Of a stretch of 27,102 nt of DNA, positions 1-11,232 are shown in pieces. The stretch covers positions 1-27,102 of the forward strand of contig DAHWBL010000203.1 of the NCBI GenBank assembly GCA_027323595.1, in the 5' to 3' direction. The notes below the pieces were generated by a model that saw only the letters and a list, made by a program, of their open reading frames with translations, was not told the DNA's origin and did not search any database. The stretch comes from Acetobacteraceae bacterium. Lineage in GTDB: Bacteria > Pseudomonadota > Alphaproteobacteria > Acetobacterales > Acetobacteraceae. The position numbers and the translations under genes are program-made. Within the stretch, counting starts at the first letter, position 1. Each line of letters opens with the position of its first letter.

Positions 1-64
1 TGCCGGGTGGCGGTGCCGCCTGGCTGGTGATCCGTCGCGGCGATTTCGGTCGGCGCGGTGGCCA

Positions 65-237
65 GGGGGTGTGAGCCCCCGAACCTGTCCAAGACCACAC
101 GTGTCCCGGATGGCCGGGACCCAAGGGGCGGCAGCCCGCGGGTGGCAGACGGGGAAGCCGGATTTTCGGGAGTGATCCCGGGTTCTGGCGGTTCCGGCTA
201 CGGGCCGAGGCGAGAGTCTCGGGCCGGCAAGGACAGG
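65..237 (+). promoter_or_regulatory. Structured rplJ leader, probable L10-binding autoregulatory RNA
   Basis: This noncoding stretch upstream of rplJ folds into a consistent set of helices. A hairpin at 65-69/76-80 can close on a GUGA tetraloop. CCTGTCC at 84-90 pairs with GGACAGG at 231-237, enclosing the rest. Inside lie a perfect 7-bp hairpin (103-109/114-120), a 6-bp helix (156-161/194-199) capped by a GNRA hairpin (167-171/176-180, loop GTGA), and a hairpin at 205-209/218-222. Helix 156-161/194-199 competes with 194-198/223-227. In many bacteria the L10-L7/L12 complex binds such a leader to repress its own operon. The assignment is inferred from position and fold. Bases 1-64 show no recognisable feature, and the promoter was not found. 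Confidence 0.6.
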
Positions 238-280
238 CGAACCTGGCCGTTCCCGGATGGGGATGGCTGTTGGGAAACCC

Positions 281-306
281 GGCGCGGCGGCGATTGTTGT
301 CGCGCC
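281..306 (+). promoter_or_regulatory. Hairpin next to the rplJ ribosome binding site
   Basis: GGCGCG at 281-286 is a perfect inverted repeat of CGCGCC at 301-306. The hairpin ends five bases before the Shine-Dalgarno core GGAG at 311-314. It could be the downstream part of the L10 leader through which translation of rplJ is controlled. That role is inferred. Confidence 0.4.
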
Positions 307-322
307 TAAAGGAGACGGGACT

Positions 323-841
323 GTGGACCGTACGGAGAAGCGAGAGTTCGTCGCCTCCCTCGCCACGGTGTTCGCCGAGACGTCGATGGTCGTGGTCACC
401 CGCAATCAGGGGTTGACCGTGGCGCAGGTGACGGATCTGCGGCGCCGGATGCGAGCGGCGGGGGTGGACTTCAAGGTCGCGAAGAACCGGCTGGCCGCGC
501 TCGCCCTGGATGGGACCCGATTCGAGGGCATCAAGCCGCTGCTGAAGGGGCCGACCGCGCTGGCGTGGTCGACCGATCCGGTGGCGGCGGCGAAGACTGC
601 CGTCGAGTTCGCCAAGACCAACGAGAAGTTCGTCATCATCGGCGGTGCGCTTGGCACCCAGACGCTCAATGCGGATGGGATCAAGGCGCTGGCGGAGTTG
701 CCGTCGCTCGACACATTGCGTGCCGGTTTGGTGGGGATGCTGCAAACCCCCGCGACCCGGATCGCTGGTGTGCTCGCGGCGCCGGCCGGACAGCTCGCGC
801 GGGTCTTCGGGGCCTATGCCACCAAGGACGAGGCGGCCTGA
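323..841 (+). CDS. rplJ: 50S ribosomal protein L10
   Basis: L10 forms the base of the ribosomal stalk: its N-terminal domain binds 23S rRNA beside L11 and its C-terminal helix carries L7/L12 dimers. The 172-residue protein has the family's usual length and fold order, starting DRTEKREFV and ending in the helical tail ARVFGAYATKDEAA that would hold L7/L12. I chose the GTG at 323 because AAAGGAG (308-314) sits eight bases upstream and family similarity begins there. An in-frame ATG at 257 would add 22 unrelated residues that overlap the leader RNA. rplL follows after 92 bases, the usual L10-L7/L12 pairing. Expression is probably controlled by the upstream leader. Confidence 0.97.
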   Translation: MDRTEKREFVASLATVFAETSMVVVTRNQGLTVAQVTDLRRRMRAAGVDFKVAKNRLAALALDGTRFEGIKPLLKGPTALAWSTDPVAAAKTAVEFAKTNEKFVIIGGALGTQTLNADGIKALAELPSLDTLRAGLVGMLQTPATRIAGVLAAPAGQLARVFGAYATKDEAA

Positions 842-933
842 CCGATCTGCGTGTGATGTGATGACGACGCCTGGCCTGGGTTGTCCGGCCTTGCGAGGAA
901 CCGACCAGAGACCTAGATAGGAAAGACACGAAA
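842..933 (+). other. rplJ-rplL spacer with a small hairpin
   Basis: This 92-base spacer contains an imperfect hairpin (873-879 with 885-890, one bulged T) and a purine-rich stretch, GGAAAG, about ten bases before the rplL start. L7/L12 is needed in several copies per ribosome, so strong separate initiation here would make sense, but that is inference. Confidence 0.4.
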
Positions 934-1308
934 ATGGCTGATTTGCAGAAGCTGGTGGATGAGCTGTCCACCCTGACCGTGCTTGAGGCGGCCGAGCTGT
1001 CCAAGCTGCTCGAAGAGAAGTGGGGCGTTTCCGCTGCCGCGCCGGTGGCGGTTGCCGCCGCGCCGGCCGCCGCGGCTGCCGCGCCGGTTGAGGAGCAGAC
1101 CGAGTTCACCGTGATCCTCGCCAAGGCTGGCGAGAAGAAGATCAACGTGATCAAGGAGATCCGGACCATCACCGGTCTGGGTCTGAAGGAAGCGAAGGAT
1201 CTGGTCGAGGGTGCGCCCAAGACCGTGAAGGAAGGCGTGAACAAGGACGAGGCGGAAAAGATCCGCAAGGTTCTGGAAGAGCAGGGCGCGTCTGTCGAAG
1301 TCAAGTAG
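934..1308 (+). CDS. rplL: 50S ribosomal protein L7/L12
   Basis: This is the multi-copy stalk protein that recruits translation factors such as EF-Tu and EF-G. Its 124 residues show the normal three parts: an N-terminal dimerisation domain (about 1-32), an alanine/proline-rich flexible hinge (about 33-54, with repeated AAAP), and a globular factor-binding domain (about 56-124) containing KINVIKEIRTITGLGLKEAK. It starts with ATG after GGAAAG. It lies between rplJ and rpoB, as in nearly all bacteria. Nothing looks truncated or unusual. Confidence 0.98.
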   Translation: MADLQKLVDELSTLTVLEAAELSKLLEEKWGVSAAAPVAVAAAPAAAAAAPVEEQTEFTVILAKAGEKKINVIKEIRTITGLGLKEAKDLVEGAPKTVKEGVNKDEAEKIRKVLEEQGASVEVK

Positions 1309-1358
1309 GCCGCAGGGCCGGGGCTGGCGTGAGCCGGGCCTGGCAATGGACGGGATGG

Positions 1359-1384
1359 GGGCGGAAACCGGGTGGTTTCCGCCC
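1359..1384 (+). terminator. rplL-rpoB intergenic hairpin (attenuator or processing site)
   Basis: An 11-bp perfect stem pairs 1359-1369 (GGGCGGAAACC) with 1374-1384 (GGTTTCCGCCC) around a GGGT loop. Only a short, broken T tract follows (TTCT). It therefore looks like a partial terminator or an RNase cleavage site rather than a full stop. In E. coli the same interval holds an attenuator and an RNase III site that set ribosomal protein versus polymerase output. The function here is inferred by analogy. Confidence 0.65.
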
Positions 1385-1470
1385 TTCTCGGCGTTTGCGC
1401 CGGGTGTGTGTCGGGCCGGGTCGGTCTGGCGCGGAGGGGCGGTTCCGGTGGCGGGGCCGTTGCAGTCGAT

Positions 1471-1490
1471 CGCGCACCCTGTGGTGCGCG
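1471..1490 (+). promoter_or_regulatory. Perfect 8-bp hairpin upstream of rpoB
   Basis: CGCGCACC (1471-1478) pairs perfectly with GGTGCGCG (1483-1490) around a CTGT loop, ending 25 bases before the rpoB ATG. No convincing promoter is visible in the 207-base rplL-rpoB spacer. The hairpin may shape translation initiation or mRNA stability; no function is shown. Confidence 0.45.
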
Positions 1491-1515
1491 TAGCAGAGTG
1501 GGGCATTAGGCAGGC

Positions 1516-4500
1516 ATGAACGCGATCACACGGTCTTTCACCGGGCGCAAGCGGATCCGCAAGAGCTTCGGGCGCATTCCCGAAGTGGCACCGATGCCCA
1601 ATCTGATCGACGTGCAGCGTGCGAGCTACGAGACGTTCCTGCAGATGAACGTCAAGCCCGACAATCGCACCAACACCGGCATCCAGGAAGTGTTTCGCTC
1701 GGTGTTTCCGATCGATGATTTCGCCGGGCGCGGGCGGCTGGAGTTCGTCAATTACGAGCTCGAGGAGCCGAAATACGACGTCGATGAGTGCATCGCGCGG
1801 GGCATGACGTTCGCCGCACCGCTGAAGGTGGTGCTGCGGCTGATCGTGTGGGATGTCGATGAGGACAGCGGCGCGCGCTCGATCCGCGGCATCAAGGAGC
1901 AGCCGGTCTATATGGGCGACATGCCGCTGATGACCGACAACGGCACCTTCATCGTCAATGGCACCGAGCGTGTGATCGTCAGCCAGATGCATCGCAGCCC
2001 TGGCGTGTTTTTCGACCACGACAAGGGCAAGACGCACAGCAGCGGCAAGTATCTGTTCGCCGCGCGGGTGATCCCGTATCGCGGGTCGTGGCTGGATTTC
2101 GAATTCGACAGCAAGGACATGGTTTATGTCCGCATCGATCGCAAGCGCAAGCTGCCGGTGACGACGCTGCTCTATGCGCTGGATTCGGTGCCGACCGAGG
2201 CGCTGCGGGCGCGCAAGGCGGCGGCGGGCGAGCAGGTGGATCTGGGCGATCTGCGCGGCATGGATGCCGATGAGATTCTGGCGTATTTTTATGGGACGGT
2301 GGTGTTCTCGCGCAGCGCGAAGGGCTGGGCGCGGCCGTTCGACCCCGAGGCGTTCCGCGGCATGAAGCTGCTGGAGCCGCTGGTGGATGCGCAGACCGGC
2401 GAGGTGGTGGCCGATTCGGAGACCAAGCTGACCGCGCGCACCGTGCGCAAGATCGCCGAGACCACCCGCGAGGTGCTGGTCGGGCGCGCCGATCTGCTTG
2501 GCCGCTATATCGCCGCGGACATGGTCAATGAGGAGACCGGCGAGATTTTCGCTGATGCCGGCGAGGAGCTTGCCGAGGCGAAGCTTGCCGCGCTGGAGGA
2601 GGCCGGGGTTGACCGGCTGGTGATGCTGGCGGTGGACCAGCAGAACGGGGCGTGGATTCGCAACACGCTGGCGATCGACAAGAACACCAACCGCGACGAT
2701 GCGCTGGTGGATATCTACCGGGTGATGCGCCCCGGCGAGCCGCCGACGCCCGAGACCGCGGAGACGTTGTTCCGCGGCATGTTCTTCGACTCCGACCGCT
2801 ATGATCTGTCGGCGGTGGGCCGGGTGAAGATGAACATGCGCCTGGGCATCGAGGTGGATGATTCGATCCGCGTGCTGCGCAAGGAGGACATCCTGCGCAC
2901 GGTCAAGACGCTGTGCGACCTCAAGGACGGGCGCGGCACCATCGACGACATCGACAATCTGGGCAATCGCCGGGTGCGTTCGGTGGGCGAGCTGATGGAG
3001 AATCAGTATCGCGTCGGGCTGTTGCGCATGGAGCGCGCGATCCGCGAGCGGATGGGCAGCGTCGATATCGACACGGTGATGCCGCATGATCTGATCAACG
3101 CCAAGCCGGCGGCGGCGGCGGTGCGCGAGTTCTTCGGCTCCAGCCAGCTCAGCCAGTTCATGGACCAGACCAACCCGCTGTCGGAAGTGACGCACAAGCG
3201 GCGCTTGTCCGCGCTCGGGCCGGGCGGTCTGACGCGCGAGCGTGCCGGCTTTGAGGTGCGCGACGTGCATCCGACCCATTATGGCCGCATCTGCCCGATC
3301 GAGACGCCCGAGGGGCCGAATATCGGGCTGATCAATTCGCTCGCGACCTTCGCCAAGGTGAACAAGTACGGCTTCATCGAGACGCCGTATCGGATGGTGG
3401 CCGACGGCGTCGTGCAGGATGGCTGGCGGTATCTGTCGGCGATGGAGGAGGAGCGGCTGACGGTGGCGCAGGCGGACGCGCACACCGATGCGTCGGGGCG
3501 CTTCGTCGATGAGCTGGTGTCGGTGCGTCGGCAGGGCGATTTCCGGCTGGTGAAGCCGCAGGAGGTGACGGCGATCGACGTGTCGCCCAAGCAGCTCGTG
3601 TCGGTGGCCGCGGCACTGATCCCGTTCCTGGAGAACGATGACGCGAACCGCGCGCTGATGGGCTCGAACATGCAGCGCCAGGCGGTGCCGCTGATCCGCT
3701 CGGACGCGCCCCTGGTGGGCACCGGGATGGAAGCCGCGGTGGCGCGCGATTCGGGCGCGACGATCGTGGCGCGGCGCGAGGGCGTGGTGGATCAGATCGA
3801 TGGCGCGCGCATCGTGGTGCGCGCGACCAGCGAGGATGGCACCACGCACGGCGTGGACATCTACCGGCTGCGCAAATACATGCGTTCCAACCAGTCCACC
3901 TGCATCAACCAGCGTCCGCTGGTGCGTGTGGGCGATCGGGTGGCGACCGGCGACATCATCGCCGATGGTCCGTCCACCGATCTGGGCGAGCTGGCGCTGG
4001 GGCGCAACGTGCTGTGCGCGTTCATGCCCTGGAACGGCTACAACTTCGAAGACTCGATCCTGATCTCCGAGCGGATCGCGCGCGATGACGTGTTCACCTC
4101 GATCCATATCGAGGAGTTCGAGGTGATGGCGCGTGACACCAAGCTGGGCCAGGAGGAGATCACCCGCGACATTCCCAATGTCGGCGAGGAGGCGCTGCGC
4201 AATCTGGACGAGGCGGGCATCGTCTATATCGGCGCCGAGGTGAACCCTGGCGACATTCTGGTCGGCAAGGTGACGCCCAAGGGCGAGAGCCCGATGACGC
4301 CCGAGGAGAAGCTGCTGCGGGCGATCTTCGGCGAGAAGGCGTCCGACGTGCGCGACACCTCGCTGAAGCTGCCGCCGGGCGTGTCGGGCACGATCGTCGA
4401 GGTGCGGGTGTTCAGCCGTCGTGGCGTGGACAAGGACGAGCGCGCCATGGTGATCGAGGCGACCGAGAAGAAGCGTCTCGAAAAGGACCGTGACGACGAG

Positions 4501-5688
4501 CGCGCGATCCAGGAGCGCAGCTTCTACAACCGCCTGCGCGAGAAGCTGCTCGGCCGTCGCGTGGGTGCGGGCTTCAAGGGTGTGAAGTCCGGCACCGAGA
4601 TCACCGAGGCGGTGCTGGCCGAGCATTCGCGCGGCAACTGGCGCAACTTCACCGTGCAGGACGACACGGTGATGGCCGAGATCGAGACGCTGAAGCGCGA
4701 GTTCGATACGGCGGTGGCGCGGTTGCAGGAGCGCTATGAGAGCAAGGTCGAGAAGCTCCAGCGTGGCGACGAGCTGCCGCCTGGCGTGATGAAGTCGGTC
4801 AAGGTGTTCGTCGCGGTGAAGCGCAAGCTCCAGCCGGGCGACAAGATGGCTGGCCGGCACGGCAACAAGGGCGTGGTCAGCCGGGTGACGCCGGTGGAGG
4901 ACATGCCGTTCCTCGCCGATGGCACGCCGGTCGATCTGGTGCTCAATCCGCTTGGCGTGCCGAGCCGGATGAATGTCGGGCAGATTCTGGAGACGCATCT
5001 TGGCTGGGCCTGCGCGAGCCTGGGCAAGCAGGTCGGCGAGCTGGTGGAGACTTATCGTCGCACCGGTGCCGAGCGCGAGGCGCTGATGGCGCGGCTGCGC
5101 GACATCTATGGCGACCAGGTGTTCACCCACGAGATCGAGACGCTCACCAACGACGAGCTGATCGAGCTGTGCGAGAATCTGAAGAAGGGCATTCCGATCG
5201 CAACCCCTGTGTTCGATGGCGCGCGCATGTCCGACATCGAGGGGATGCTGACCAAGGCGGGGCTGGACACGTCGGGCCAGGTGGTTCTGGTCGATGGTCG
5301 CACCGGCGAGCCGTTCGAGCGCAAGGTGACGGTGGGCTACATCTACATGCTCAAGCTGCATCACCTGGTGGATGACAAGATCCATGCGCGCTCGATCGGG
5401 CCGTATTCGCTGGTGACCCAGCAGCCGCTGGGTGGCAAGGCGCAGTTCGGTGGCCAGCGCTTTGGTGAGATGGAGGTCTGGGCGCTGGAAGCCTATGGCG
5501 CCGCCTACACCTTGCAGGAGATGCTGACGGTGAAGTCCGACGACGTGTCGGGCCGCACCAAGGTCTATGAGGCGATCGTGCGCGAGCAGGACAACTTCGA
5601 GGCCGGCATTCCCGAAAGCTTCAACGTGCTGGTCAAGGAGCTGAAATCTCTTGGGCTGAACGTCGATCTGGACAGCCGCGCCACGTGA
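1516..5688 (+). CDS. rpoB: DNA-directed RNA polymerase subunit beta
   Basis: Catalytic beta subunit of RNA polymerase, 1390 residues, typical for alphaproteobacteria. The N-terminus RKRIRKSFGRI is the usual one. The rifampicin pocket GSSQLSQFMDQTNPLSEVTH lies at about 541-560. D550, H560 and S565 match E. coli D516, H526 and S531 and are wild type. FEDSILISERI (844-854) carries the acidic pair E845-D846 near the active site. GDKMAGRHGNKG (1108-1119) holds the conserved lysines K1110 and K1118, equivalent to E. coli K1065 and K1073. The C-terminal region ends in FGEMEVWALEAYGAAYTLQE, which contacts beta'. The Shine-Dalgarno signal is weak. rpoC follows after 85 bases. Confidence 0.99.
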   Translation: MNAITRSFTGRKRIRKSFGRIPEVAPMPNLIDVQRASYETFLQMNVKPDNRTNTGIQEVFRSVFPIDDFAGRGRLEFVNYELEEPKYDVDECIARGMTFAAPLKVVLRLIVWDVDEDSGARSIRGIKEQPVYMGDMPLMTDNGTFIVNGTERVIVSQMHRSPGVFFDHDKGKTHSSGKYLFAARVIPYRGSWLDFEFDSKDMVYVRIDRKRKLPVTTLLYALDSVPTEALRARKAAAGEQVDLGDLRGMDADEILAYFYGTVVFSRSAKGWARPFDPEAFRGMKLLEPLVDAQTGEVVADSETKLTARTVRKIAETTREVLVGRADLLGRYIAADMVNEETGEIFADAGEELAEAKLAALEEAGVDRLVMLAVDQQNGAWIRNTLAIDKNTNRDDALVDIYRVMRPGEPPTPETAETLFRGMFFDSDRYDLSAVGRVKMNMRLGIEVDDSIRVLRKEDILRTVKTLCDLKDGRGTIDDIDNLGNRRVRSVGELMENQYRVGLLRMERAIRERMGSVDIDTVMPHDLINAKPAAAAVREFFGSSQLSQFMDQTNPLSEVTHKRRLSALGPGGLTRERAGFEVRDVHPTHYGRICPIETPEGPNIGLINSLATFAKVNKYGFIETPYRMVADGVVQDGWRYLSAMEEERLTVAQADAHTDASGRFVDELVSVRRQGDFRLVKPQEVTAIDVSPKQLVSVAAALIPFLENDDANRALMGSNMQRQAVPLIRSDAPLVGTGMEAAVARDSGATIVARREGVVDQIDGARIVVRATSEDGTTHGVDIYRLRKYMRSNQSTCINQRPLVRVGDRVATGDIIADGPSTDLGELALGRNVLCAFMPWNGYNFEDSILISERIARDDVFTSIHIEEFEVMARDTKLGQEEITRDIPNVGEEALRNLDEAGIVYIGAEVNPGDILVGKVTPKGESPMTPEEKLLRAIFGEKASDVRDTSLKLPPGVSGTIVEVRVFSRRGVDKDERAMVIEATEKKRLEKDRDDERAIQERSFYNRLREKLLGRRVGAGFKGVKSGTEITEAVLAEHSRGNWRNFTVQDDTVMAEIETLKREFDTAVARLQERYESKVEKLQRGDELPPGVMKSVKVFVAVKRKLQPGDKMAGRHGNKGVVSRVTPVEDMPFLADGTPVDLVLNPLGVPSRMNVGQILETHLGWACASLGKQVGELVETYRRTGAEREALMARLRDIYGDQVFTHEIETLTNDELIELCENLKKGIPIATPVFDGARMSDIEGMLTKAGLDTSGQVVLVDGRTGEPFERKVTVGYIYMLKLHHLVDDKIHARSIGPYSLVTQQPLGGKAQFGGQRFGEMEVWALEAYGAAYTLQEMLTVKSDDVSGRTKVYEAIVREQDNFEAGIPESFNVLVKELKSLGLNVDLDSRAT

Positions 5689-5734
5689 TCGGGGCGGGTC
5701 TGGTTTTGCGCGAGACTGTTTTCCACGCACACGC

Positions 5735-5759
5735 GATGGCCGGGTCGCTCCCGGTCATC
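5735..5759 (+). promoter_or_regulatory. 10-bp hairpin upstream of the rpoC ribosome binding site
   Basis: GATGGCCGGG (5735-5744) pairs with CCCGGTCATC (5750-5759), with one G-T pair and a five-base loop. It ends just before the Shine-Dalgarno sequence AGGGGTG and 14 bases before the rpoC ATG. It has no T tract, so it is not a terminator. A role in initiation or in mRNA protection is possible. Confidence 0.5.
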
Positions 5760-5773
5760 GACAGGGGTGACGC

Positions 5774-9934
<4,161 letters not shown>

Positions 9935-9961
9935 GCGGCGCGGGCACGGGCAGGCAACAGG

Positions 9962-9990
9962 GGGGGCGGCCGCAGGGTCGCCCCCTTTTT
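9962..9990 (+). terminator. Rho-independent terminator after rpoC (first copy)
   Basis: A 10-bp stem pairs 9962-9971 with 9976-9985 (one G-T pair) around a GCAG loop and is followed directly by five Ts (9986-9990). It starts 27 bases after the rpoC stop. This is a strong, standard terminator. Confidence 0.92.
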
Positions 9991-10009
9991 GTTGGGCCGG
10001 ACGGGTGGC

Positions 10010-10037
10010 GGGGCTGTCGCAGGGCGGCCCCCTTTTT
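10010..10037 (+). terminator. Rho-independent terminator after rpoC (second copy)
   Basis: A 9-bp stem pairs 10010-10018 with 10023-10031 (two G-T pairs), again with a GCAG loop. A C and then five Ts (10033-10037) follow. It is a near-duplicate of the first terminator, offset by 47 bases, and would catch any read-through before the rpsL promoter. Confidence 0.85.
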
Positions 10038-10086
10038 ATTGCATGGCATGACCGTCGGTTTCTGGTGCGCGGGCGGGTTCACCGGC

Positions 10087-10127
10087 TTGACTTGGGGGGC
10101 TCCCGAACGTAGGTTCCGCGCCCTCGG
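10087..10127 (+). promoter_or_regulatory. Promoter of the rpsL-tuf-S10-spc gene run
   Basis: TTGACT (10087-10092) is a good -35, with a 17-base spacer and -10 TAGGTT (10110-10115), which is weak. The block CCGCGCCCTCGG follows immediately. The same layout, with near-identical flanks, precedes rpsM at 24137. A GC-rich discriminator after the -10 is typical of promoters repressed by ppGpp/DksA. Transcription would start near 10122. Upstream sequence is not A/T-rich. Confidence 0.75.
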
Positions 10128-10326
10128 ACACCCCGTGCGTTGTCGCGGCGGGCCATCGTTGGACAGAGTTTGCGCATCTGGCGCCGTCCCTTTCTACAGG
10201 GGGCCAAGGCCAGGAGCGATGAAGACACGCCAGGGCGCGACAGTGCCTGTGGCGGTTGTTTTCTGTCTTGACGGGGCTTGTCGGCTGCGTGCGGACCTGG
10301 GGATACCACGGATCGGAATGAGGCCT
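10122..10326 (+). other. Long rpsL 5' leader, about 205 nt
   Basis: Between the inferred transcription start and the rpsL ATG is a stretch of about 205 bases with no believable gene. A small hairpin (10188-10191/10198-10201) and a C/G-rich inverted repeat around 10228-10254 are visible. The Shine-Dalgarno GAGG is at 10320-10323. Together with the terminators and promoter this accounts for the 392-base gap after rpoC. Confidence 0.5.
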
Positions 10327-10698
10327 ATGCCGACCATCAATCAGTTGATCGCGAACGGTCGCGAGCCGCGCAGCAAGCGCAACAAGGTTCCTGCATTGCA
10401 GGGCTGCCCGCAGAAGCGGGGCGTGTGCACGCGCGTCTACACGACGACGCCGAAGAAGCCGAACTCCGCGCTGCGTAAGGTGGCGAAGGTGCGGCTCACC
10501 AATGGCTATGAGGTGGTGAGCTACATCCCCGGTGAGGGGCATAATCTGCAGGAGCACAGCGTGGTGCTGATCCGTGGCGGTCGCGTCAAGGATTTGCCTG
10601 GCGTGCGCTATCACATCCTGCGCGGCGTTCTGGATACCCAGGGCATCGCCAAGCGTCGTCAGCGCCGGTCGCTGTATGGCGCGAAGCGGCCGAAGTAG
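10327..10698 (+). CDS. rpsL: 30S ribosomal protein S12
   Basis: S12 sits at the decoding centre and helps monitor codon-anticodon pairing. The 123-residue sequence matches the family throughout, with TTTPKKPNSALRK (39-51) and GEGHNLQEHSVVLIRGGRVKDLPG (69-92, split here: GEGHNLQEHS then VVLIRGGRVKDLPG). K43 and K88, the usual sites of streptomycin-resistance changes, are the wild-type lysines, and D89 is the residue methylthiolated in many bacteria. I chose ATG 10327 because GAGG lies just upstream; longer in-frame starts run into the leader. It heads the str-type gene group, with rpsG 12 bases downstream. Confidence 0.98.
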   Translation: MPTINQLIANGREPRSKRNKVPALQGCPQKRGVCTRVYTTTPKKPNSALRKVAKVRLTNGYEVVSYIPGEGHNLQEHSVVLIRGGRVKDLPGVRYHILRGVLDTQGIAKRRQRRSLYGAKRPK

Positions 10699-10710
10699 GG
10701 GAGGCGGGAA

Positions 10711-11187
10711 ATGAGTCGTCGTCGTCGCGCGGTCAAGCGCGAGATCCTGCCGGACCCGAAGTTCGGTGACATCGTCATCACGCGTTTCATGAATGCGCTG
10801 ATGTATGATGGCAAGAAATCGACTGCCGAGACCATCGTCTATGGGGCGCTCGACGTGCTGAAGAAGCGCGGCGGTTCCTCGGCCGATCCGGTTCGCATGT
10901 TCCATGAGGCGTTGGACAATGTGAAGCCGGCGGTGGAGGTGCGTTCGCGGCGTGTCGGTGGTGCGACCTATCAGGTTCCGGTCGAGGTGCGCACCGACCG
11001 GCGCCAGGCGCTGGCGATCCGCTGGATCATCGACTCGGCGCGCAAGCGCGGCGAGCACACGATGGAGGATCGTCTTTCCAACGAGTTGCTGGACGCGGTG
11101 AACAACCGCGGCGCTGCCGTGAAGAAGCGCGAGGACACCCACCGGATGGCTGAGGCGAACAAGGCCTTCAGCCACTATCGCTGGTAA
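10711..11187 (+). CDS. rpsG: 30S ribosomal protein S7
   Basis: S7 nucleates assembly of the 30S head and binds the 3' domain of 16S rRNA near the exit site. Its 158 residues start MSRRRRAVKREILPDPKFGD and contain the conserved RRVGGATYQVPVEVR segment (about 80-94). The C-terminal helix ends NKAFSHYRW. A strong GGGGAGG precedes the ATG. In most bacteria fusA follows directly; here tuf does, after 45 bases. In E. coli S7 represses its own operon, but I cannot show an S7 site here. Confidence 0.98.
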   Translation: MSRRRRAVKREILPDPKFGDIVITRFMNALMYDGKKSTAETIVYGALDVLKKRGGSSADPVRMFHEALDNVKPAVEVRSRRVGGATYQVPVEVRTDRRQALAIRWIIDSARKRGEHTMEDRLSNELLDAVNNRGAAVKKREDTHRMAEANKAFSHYRW

Positions 11188-11232
11188 CGCAATCAACCCA
11201 CCCGACCATCCGCGGGCGACGGAGACACGACA

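Noticed and set aside
58..309. An 83-codon open frame upstream of rplJ
   Set aside because: It runs through the structured leader, has low-complexity Gly/Arg/Pro sequence and overlaps the rplJ start region.
1460..1496. A possible rpoB promoter, TTGCAG with TAGCAG
   Set aside because: The spacing is 25 bases, too long, and neither hexamer is strong.
3136..3213. Checked rpoB for rifampicin-resistance changes and rpsL for streptomycin-resistance changes
   Set aside because: Key residues (RpoB D550, H560, S565; S12 K43, K88) are wild type, so nothing unusual is indicated.
913..5730. A 1605-codon open frame on the - strand opposite rplL and rpoB
   Set aside because: It is a codon-bias shadow: high G+C at third positions keeps the opposite frame open. 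Its product is His/Arg/Leu-rich low-complexity sequence with no domain, while the + strand holds a complete rpoB.
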